Shown here piece after piece: positions 42,835 through 48,588 of a stretch of 48,588 nucleotides of DNA (its first letter is position 1; each line of letters starts with the position of its first letter). The position numbers were made by a program, and so were the translations under genes. Under the pieces are notes generated by a model. It had not been told where the DNA came from. It did no database searches and saw nothing but the letters and a program-made list of their open reading frames with translations. Source of the DNA: Candidatus Zhuqueibacterota bacterium (GTDB lineage: Bacteria > Zhuqueibacterota > Zhuqueibacteria > Thermofontimicrobiales > Thiofontviventaceae); the NCBI GenBank assembly GCA_016931935.1, contig JAFGDW010000330.1, forward strand, positions 1-48,588. The letters run 5' to 3'.

Positions 42835-44331
42835 TTATACATTTTTTGTAATTACAGTATTAACAGCTTTCAACCATCCTGCGTATAACTTTTCTTTAAC
42901 ATCTTTGGACATTTTAGGTTGATACTTCTTTCTCGTCGAAAGCAGACCGCCCAATTCATCCAGATTCTTCCAAAGCCCGACGCCGATCCCGCCGGCGAAT
43001 GCCGCTCCCAATGCCGAAGCTTCTTCTACATCGTTGACGACAACATTCGAACTGAGCATATCGCTTTGAAATTGCATCAGGAATTCATTTTTCGTTGGCC
43101 CCCCATCGACGCGGATATCCGACAATTCAATGCCAACGCCTTTGGTCATTAAATCCACTAAATCCTTGATCTGATAGGCAATAGCTTCCAGGGCCGCGCG
43201 GACAACGTGAGCTTTTTTTGTACTCCGCGCCATTCCGGAAATAGACGCTTTGGCTGCATTATCCCAGTAAGGCGCGCCAAGCCCGACAAATGCCGGCGCC
43301 ATGTAGACGCCATTCGTGTCATCCACAGATAGCGCCAGCGCTTCCGATTGCTGTGCATTGGAGATTAACTCAAGATCCTTAACCAGCCAATTAATGATAT
43401 CGCCAGTGCAATGAACATTGCCTTCAAAGACATAATCGATCTCATTCTTGCATCCAAATCCGATGGAAGTGACCAGACCCTGGGGACTCTTCATTGGTTT
43501 CTTGCCAATATTCATCATGATCGACGAGCCGGTTCCATACGTCGTTTTGGCCATTCCTTTTTTGAAGCAGTTTTGTCCGAACAGCGCCGCATGCGAATCT
43601 CCCATCACGCCGGTGATCGGTATTTCCCGGTCAAATACATCGCCGATTTCGGTATATCCGAAAATAGCGTCTGAATATTTGACTTCAGGAGCCATGGATT
43701 CATGAAGTCCCATCAATTCCAGCAGTTCATTATCCCATTTCAGATCGTAAATATTGTAAAGCATAGTGCGGCTGGCGTTGGAATAATCTGTGGCGTGCGC
43801 CTTGCCGCCGGTCAGGTTATAAATAATCCACGAATCCATGGTGCCAAAAACCAATTCGCCGGCTGCGGCTTTTTCCTTCACGCCTTCGACATTGTCCATA
43901 ATCCATTTCAAACCAGTCGCCGAAAAATAGGGATCGATCAGCAGACCTGTTTTTGACTCGACCATTTCACTGTAGCCTTGTTCTTTCAATGTTTTGCAGA
44001 CGGCCGCGCCTCGTTGACACTGCCAGACGATGGCATTATAAACAGGTTTACCGTTCGTTCGATCCCACACAGCGACTGTCTCCCGTTGATTGGTAATGGC
44101 CACAGCGGCGATCTCAGAAAGGTCCGTCTTGCTCTCCTTAAGAACATTCTTTATAGCGAGTTTTGTCTTTTCAAAAATTTCTTCGGGATCATGTTCCACC
44201 CAGTCCGGCTGAGGATAGTATTGTTCATGATTTTCAGTGCAGCGGTGTACAACCTTCCCCTGATCACTGAAAATAACCGCTTTTGTGCCACTTGTGCTTT
44301 GATCGATCGCTAATATTTTTGCATCTGACAT
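42835..44331 (-). CDS. FGGY-family carbohydrate kinase of the ABC/transketolase operon
   Basis: This is a cytoplasmic FGGY kinase closest in pattern to glycerol kinase. Counted from the ATG at 44331, glycerol-kinase residues keep their E. coli positions: Arg83 and Glu84 (NQRET), Trp103, Tyr135 (DPYFS) and Asp245 (GDSHAALFGQ). Phe270 of glycerol kinase, which packs on glycerol, is Ser here (GTGSS instead of GTGCF), so the pocket is probably larger. Given the importer, isomerase and split transketolase, a ketose such as apulose is a better guess than glycerol. The ATG at 44331 is preferred to TTG at 44346 because homology starts there (498 residues). Ribosome binding site weak (GTGGA). Confidence 0.88.
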   Translation of the reverse strand: MSDAKILAIDQSTSGTKAVIFSDQGKVVHRCTENHEQYYPQPDWVEHDPEEIFEKTKLAIKNVLKESKTDLSEIAAVAITNQRETVAVWDRTNGKPVYNAIVWQCQRGAAVCKTLKEQGYSEMVESKTGLLIDPYFSATGLKWIMDNVEGVKEKAAAGELVFGTMDSWIIYNLTGGKAHATDYSNASRTMLYNIYDLKWDNELLELMGLHESMAPEVKYSDAIFGYTEIGDVFDREIPITGVMGDSHAALFGQNCFKKGMAKTTYGTGSSIMMNIGKKPMKSPQGLVTSIGFGCKNEIDYVFEGNVHCTGDIINWLVKDLELISNAQQSEALALSVDDTNGVYMAPAFVGLGAPYWDNAAKASISGMARSTKKAHVVRAALEAIAYQIKDLVDLMTKGVGIELSDIRVDGGPTKNEFLMQFQSDMLSSNVVVNDVEEASALGAAFAGGIGVGLWKNLDELGGLLSTRKKYQPKMSKDVKEKLYAGWLKAVNTVITKNV

Positions 44332-44437
44332 TTTTTTATTCCACAAATTAATTCGTAAACAAAATTAGCATTCAAGGTCTATTTCTGATTTATATAATAA
44401 TTTACAATCATTGACAAGTTCTTTTTATAAAACAACT

Positions 44438-47400
44438 TTATTTCAATAACAGCATCCGCTTTGTCATAATCCGGTCGCCGGTTTGCAGCTGATAGAGATA
44501 AATCCCGCTCGCCACACGCTGTCCGTCTTCATTTAAACCATCCCATTGAATTTGATATTTTCCGCCTGGTTGAGTTTCATGCACGAGCATCTTTATTTCC
44601 TGACCCTGCAAATTGAAAATCGTCAATTTGACATCGCTGACCGCTGAAAGCTGATAGCGGATAGAAGTATCCGGATTAAACGGGTTTGGATAATTCTGAT
44701 CCAATGCATACTTTTCAGGAATTTCCGGGGAAATGTGCACGCTTGTGGGATCACATAAATTTTCGGCCTCTTCCCCCATGCCTACCGGAATTTCCTGATA
44801 ATTTCTGACACATAGTTTATCCAGCCTGGCGCCATCTTCACGATATGCAAGTGATAATGTATGGTCTCCGGCAGATAAGTCATAGGTTTGCAATTGCATC
44901 CATTGCCATCCACTTGTCACCAAGCCGTTGTTCTGTTGAAATGGTTCATTATCCATTTTGGTCCAGAACGAATCGTCATTATAGGTTGGGCAATCTATTC
45001 GAGCATACAAGTAGTAGGTTGAATCATTTGCAATGGAAAAGGGATAATCAATTACATTTTCACTTCCGGCCGGAGCAGAATCAAGGCTTTGAATTCCGGG
45101 TTTCACAGAAATATATCGTCCATTTGAAGCGCCAGCGTCTTCAATAATATCCCAATTAGCGCCAACCGGGCCGCATTCAGATTCAAAATAATGGGATTCA
45201 AATCCTGACTGATCCGGCTGCTCAAACAGCGTGTCAGCGCCCAGAAATAAATTTAAATCAACGGATTCGCCCAGGAATTGATACCCGGCGGCGTTGGGGT
45301 GCAGCCAATCATTGGTGTAAGCCGCGTCCATTTTTGTTGTATCTGAAGCGCTTCGAATTGCTTTATCAAAATCAATGCATTTGTCAAAATTGCCGGGAGT
45401 GCGTATCCATTCATTGACTTCTTGCCGCACAGCCTCTCGTGATGTCGAATAATAACTGTGCCCTTTGAACGGAGTAATCGTGGCTCCGTAAATTCTGATG
45501 TTTTGAGCATGGGCTTGAGAAATCATGGTTTGATAGGCATTGATGACATCATTGGCGGATTTGTTCGCGCCAATATCGTTCACACCATAAAAATTAACAA
45601 TCCAACGCAATCCGGATTGAGCAAGCGCATCCTCCTGAAATCGGCTTACTCCGGAAGTGGTTACCTGGGTCGCCCCGATGCCTAAATTGAGCACGCTTAC
45701 ATGTGAGGTCGCCTGATTTTCAAGCAGTCTATCAGAAAAAAAGTGTGTCCATCTATTATTGGGTCCGCCATGCAGGCCATAACCATCGGTAATCGAGTTG
45801 CCCATTACAGCAACTGCAGCAGACATTGGCGAAGCTAATACATCAATCGAACTGAGGTTATACCAACGCTCCACCGTGGTGGCGCCGGCAAAATCGGCTG
45901 ACGCCGTCTGGTCGCCGGCAAGAATATACGAATCGGTGCGCGACCCGTAGTGGAACGTCATGTCAGCGGATGTTTGGCACTGACCATAGTAAATAGTGAT
46001 GGCGAGAATCATACCGGGAGTTAATGGAAACGCTAATGGGTCGGAAGTCACATCGGAATATGCATTCATGGTCACCGATGCATTGCCATTAAAGGATAAC
46101 TGTGTTATGGTGGATGCATCAATAACGCTGGCGCTTGCATCGGTGGATACGGCAATATTCACCAAATTCATTGTGACAGGCGTTGAGCACGTTCGATTCG
46201 AAAATTTCACACGAAGCGTGTCTCCGCCTATTGATGCCCGGACAATTTGCCGCAGCGTATTGTTGGCTAAATAAGGGGCGGGAGGCGTATTGCTTCCGGC
46301 TGCATAGGGCGCTGTGCTCCATGTGCCGACCCATCGCGGCTCCGTGTTCGCAACCGGTTCAAAAATAATTCTTCGATAACTGGAAAGGTTATGTGTTCCA
46401 TTATCGGTAACTTCGCATATCACATGAAATGTTTTCCCTTCAGAATCAGTAGGCACATTTACGGTTGCCATACATGAGTCGCTGGTTACAAAATCATACC
46501 TTCTCGCAAAATAGGTTCCGGCTTCCTGTTGTATCCACCATTTAAATGTTAAATTATCATTATCAGGATCATATGTGCCGGATGCATCGAGCGTTACCGT
46601 CGCGCCTGCCGCGGGCGCTTTGGTCAATATTGAAATCCCTTCATCGCCATCCATGACAATCACTGGATTCCGGTTTCCTGCGCCGTCTTTTGCCCAATCC
46701 ATCCGGGCTGCGAAATTATTAAAGGTCGCCGGATAGAATTTATTTTCATATTTTGTGCAGACACCGTTTCCGGCGCTATGGTTTGTATAAGCATAAGTCA
46801 AATTATCCGCGCACAATCCCCATTCAGAATATCCTCCCCAACCGCATTGCGTTGGAACCTCAGGATTGTTGAGTCCGTTGGACATTACATGCAAGAAAGC
46901 CGGCGTGTCGCCTTCAACGCCATATTTGTACTTTGGATATTGGCCGCCCAGATTGCCGTGCCCCTGGATATGGGTTTCATATTGCGTCCAATTGCTGACC
47001 CCTGTGCTATTCTGATATTTCCATGCGCATTCATCCCATACAAAAAACAGATCCCCTTCGAATTCACGGCGCATCCATTGATGTGAGCTGACTTCAAATC
47101 CTTCAGAGCCATCATAATGGCGATCCTGATCCGTTATGGTATAAACACGGATTTTATGCAGGAACGTCTTCAGTTCAGCATCGCTCCGGCTTTGCTGCAC
47201 CTGCCAGATTGCCTGCGCGAGCGTATTTGCTCCGCCCCAGACAGTTATCCAGATCGGACGGTCATCGTCTTCGTCGGCCAGATCAATAATCAGGTTGCTG
47301 CCATCGGAATTATTGTTTGCGCCAATATATTGCATCCCCCGGCGTTCGCTTCCCCACATTGTGCGTTCTCTTATATAGCCGGCGCTCGGCCAGTAACCGA

Positions 47401-47740
47401 TCTCCTGCCGGCTGGCATCCTGTTCATGTCCGATTTGATTCGAACGTTTTAGCAGGTTTGGTAGATCCTGCTCATAGGCGTCGATGACTCCATGAATAAT
47501 ATTGAAATGACTTGGATTGCTCGCGATATTGCTGTGGCTATATCCAGTCGTCCAAACAATCCCTTCGATCTCAAACAAGTCTGCATGAACCAAAAACCTG
47601 ACCAGTGATTCGGTGTCATCCGTTTCCCAGGTGGATACATCCGTTAACACGACAACACGTGGTTTAAGCTGGGCTCCATGCAATATTGTTTGAAAACTCA
47701 TCGTCAATAAAATTAACATTGAAAAAAAAGCAGTTCTCAT
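44438..47740 (-). CDS. Sde182/DUF1593 protein fused to XynE-like SGNH esterase with T9SS-type tail
   Basis: This 1100-residue secreted protein has a signal peptide (1 to about 23), a DUF1593 nucleoside-hydrolase-like domain (about 27-350; WITVWGGANTLAQAI, EGDTPAFLH) and a PKD-like domain (about 362-462). A XynE-like SGNH esterase follows (about 468-835) with a beta domain (TLRQIVRASIGGD) and catalytic Ser649 (GNSITDG), Asn721 (GVND), Asp811 and His814 (DWLHPN). Then come a carbohydrate-binding-like module (about 850-985) and a sorting tail (DQNYPNPFNPDTS to the stop). The DUF1593 Asp cluster is partly changed (TDVSTWETDD). It could bind glycan and remove acyl groups. AAAGGAG lies upstream of the ATG. 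Confidence 0.87.
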   Translation of the reverse strand: MRTAFFSMLILLTMSFQTILHGAQLKPRVVVLTDVSTWETDDTESLVRFLVHADLFEIEGIVWTTGYSHSNIASNPSHFNIIHGVIDAYEQDLPNLLKRSNQIGHEQDASRQEIGYWPSAGYIRERTMWGSERRGMQYIGANNNSDGSNLIIDLADEDDDRPIWITVWGGANTLAQAIWQVQQSRSDAELKTFLHKIRVYTITDQDRHYDGSEGFEVSSHQWMRREFEGDLFFVWDECAWKYQNSTGVSNWTQYETHIQGHGNLGGQYPKYKYGVEGDTPAFLHVMSNGLNNPEVPTQCGWGGYSEWGLCADNLTYAYTNHSAGNGVCTKYENKFYPATFNNFAARMDWAKDGAGNRNPVIVMDGDEGISILTKAPAAGATVTLDASGTYDPDNDNLTFKWWIQQEAGTYFARRYDFVTSDSCMATVNVPTDSEGKTFHVICEVTDNGTHNLSSYRRIIFEPVANTEPRWVGTWSTAPYAAGSNTPPAPYLANNTLRQIVRASIGGDTLRVKFSNRTCSTPVTMNLVNIAVSTDASASVIDASTITQLSFNGNASVTMNAYSDVTSDPLAFPLTPGMILAITIYYGQCQTSADMTFHYGSRTDSYILAGDQTASADFAGATTVERWYNLSSIDVLASPMSAAVAVMGNSITDGYGLHGGPNNRWTHFFSDRLLENQATSHVSVLNLGIGATQVTTSGVSRFQEDALAQSGLRWIVNFYGVNDIGANKSANDVINAYQTMISQAHAQNIRIYGATITPFKGHSYYSTSREAVRQEVNEWIRTPGNFDKCIDFDKAIRSASDTTKMDAAYTNDWLHPNAAGYQFLGESVDLNLFLGADTLFEQPDQSGFESHYFESECGPVGANWDIIEDAGASNGRYISVKPGIQSLDSAPAGSENVIDYPFSIANDSTYYLYARIDCPTYNDDSFWTKMDNEPFQQNNGLVTSGWQWMQLQTYDLSAGDHTLSLAYREDGARLDKLCVRNYQEIPVGMGEEAENLCDPTSVHISPEIPEKYALDQNYPNPFNPDTSIRYQLSAVSDVKLTIFNLQGQEIKMLVHETQPGGKYQIQWDGLNEDGQRVASGIYLYQLQTGDRIMTKRMLLLK

Positions 47741-47817
47741 TTTTTTTAACTCCTTTTATATTATTACAATTCAGGTTTTCCATTTTCTACATTCTCTCAT
47801 TTGTACAATATTTACAC

Positions 47818-48588
47818 CTACGGTAACATCCAATCTGCCCGTTGTTTGAATTCTTTCTGGTAGTCAGCCCTCCACATATAAACTGCTTTCACGCCCATCG
47901 GATCATCAAACCAATGATTCCTCGTAGAATCGGGTTGGACAAACTTTCCACCCCAACCGACCTGATCAGGCTTTTCGGGATCATTTACATCGCGCAAACC
48001 ACTAACCAGGTGCAGGAACGACGGTGAGTCTCCCTCCCAAACACCCGGCGCATCGGGATCCCACCCACTTCTCGGATAGGCAGCGCCCAACGGACCATGT
48101 CCCTGTCGGATATTTTCGTTAGCCCACTTCAGGTCACCCAACTCTGTTTTCGAATCATGCATATTCCAGAACATGCCCATGTAATTTTTCATTGAGCAGA
48201 TGATGAACAAATCCGGAAAATTATTAAGAAGCCATTCGGCGGTGCAATCTTGTTGATGGATCATAAAAATTCTCAGCTTGCTGATGAAAAGATCGAGTTC
48301 TGCAGTATCACGGGTATGCTGGACCTTCCAGATGGCTTGCGCCACAGCGTGTGGTCCGCCCCAGACCAATACCCAGACCGGCCGTGGATCAGGTTTATCC
48401 ACAACATGAATGATTGCATCCGAAGCTTCCGTCTCAAAGTCAGAGCCAAGAAGTGTTTCTATCGGCCGGTATTTACCGCCAGCAAAATTTTCTGTACCCA
48501 CGGTTCCATCCAGGCCCTGCCGCGTAATCGAACGCAGATAATCGGCAGTTGGGTATCTCGGATCGTGTTTTGCCAGATTGGGCTGCAC
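47818..48588 (-). CDS. Sde182/DUF1593 protein, partial at window edge
   Basis: The gene runs off the right edge; its true start and signal peptide lie outside, and the first codon seen (GTG) is internal. The 256 residues visible show family motifs WVLVWGGPHAVAQAIWK, EGDSPSFLHLV and VGWGGKFVQPD. They end ADWMLP without the PKD-like domain of the two other copies, so this is a shorter paralogue. It lies 77 bases upstream of the fused gene, probably in one transcript. Confidence 0.85.
   Translation of the reverse strand: MQPNLAKHDPRYPTADYLRSITRQGLDGTVGTENFAGGKYRPIETLLGSDFETEASDAIIHVVDKPDPRPVWVLVWGGPHAVAQAIWKVQHTRDTAELDLFISKLRIFMIHQQDCTAEWLLNNFPDLFIICSMKNYMGMFWNMHDSKTELGDLKWANENIRQGHGPLGAAYPRSGWDPDAPGVWEGDSPSFLHLVSGLRDVNDPEKPDQVGWGGKFVQPDSTRNHWFDDPMGVKAVYMWRADYQKEFKQRADWMLP

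Overview
The window looks like a carbohydrate-scavenging region of a Gram-negative bacterium of the Fibrobacterota-Chlorobiota-Bacteroidota (FCB) neighbourhood. The best clue is the C-terminal sorting tail with an (N/Y)PNPFN motif on two large secreted proteins (25498-28464 and 44438-47740); such tails are typical of type IX secretion clients in Calditrichota, KSB1-like and Ignavibacteria-like lineages. Tat-type lipoprotein signals, many sulfatases and glycosidases, and the absence of any SusC/SusD pair fit the same picture. A closer placement cannot be made from the sequence alone.

Layout: two long convergent blocks. All genes from 992 to 30947 are on the plus strand and all genes from 31014 to the right edge are on the minus strand, with only 66 bases between them.

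Plus block. An AT-rich 991-base leader precedes a sodium:solute symporter, a GH38 alpha-mannosidase and a glycerol-kinase-like FGGY kinase. Next come a secreted GH27 alpha-galactosidase-type enzyme, a sialidase-fold lipoprotein, a sulfatase, a URO-D-like protein, an exported TIM-barrel isomerase-like protein and a YncE-type propeller fused to a phosphoesterase. These are followed by an N-acetylneuraminate-lyase-type aldolase and a second symporter fused to a periplasmic HEAT domain. The block ends with a predicted outer-membrane barrel, a secreted PHP metallohydrolase, a DUF6454-like protein, a large sorted nuclease/phosphatase-like protein, a HAD phosphatase and a second sulfatase. Together these suggest depolymerisation of sulfated, mannose-, galactose/GalNAc- and possibly sialic-acid-containing glycans outside the inner membrane, with sodium-coupled uptake.

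Minus block. Read right to left it holds two Sde182/DUF1593 proteins (one cut by the window edge, one fused to a XynE-like SGNH esterase), then a kinase, a ribose-type ABC importer (binding protein, DUF2291 protein, double ATPase, permease), an L-fucose/L-arabinose-isomerase-like enzyme and a two-subunit transketolase. It ends with an SGNH esterase, an unknown secreted protein and a third DUF1593 protein. The importer, isomerase, kinase and split transketolase form a complete-looking route for an unidentified sugar; D-apiose is the best-fitting known precedent. Several intergenic gaps hold perfect inverted repeats (18288-18406, 24040-24181, 38227-38299, 41621-41680, 42768-42808). No tRNA, rRNA, CRISPR array, transposase or recognisable transcription regulator was seen.
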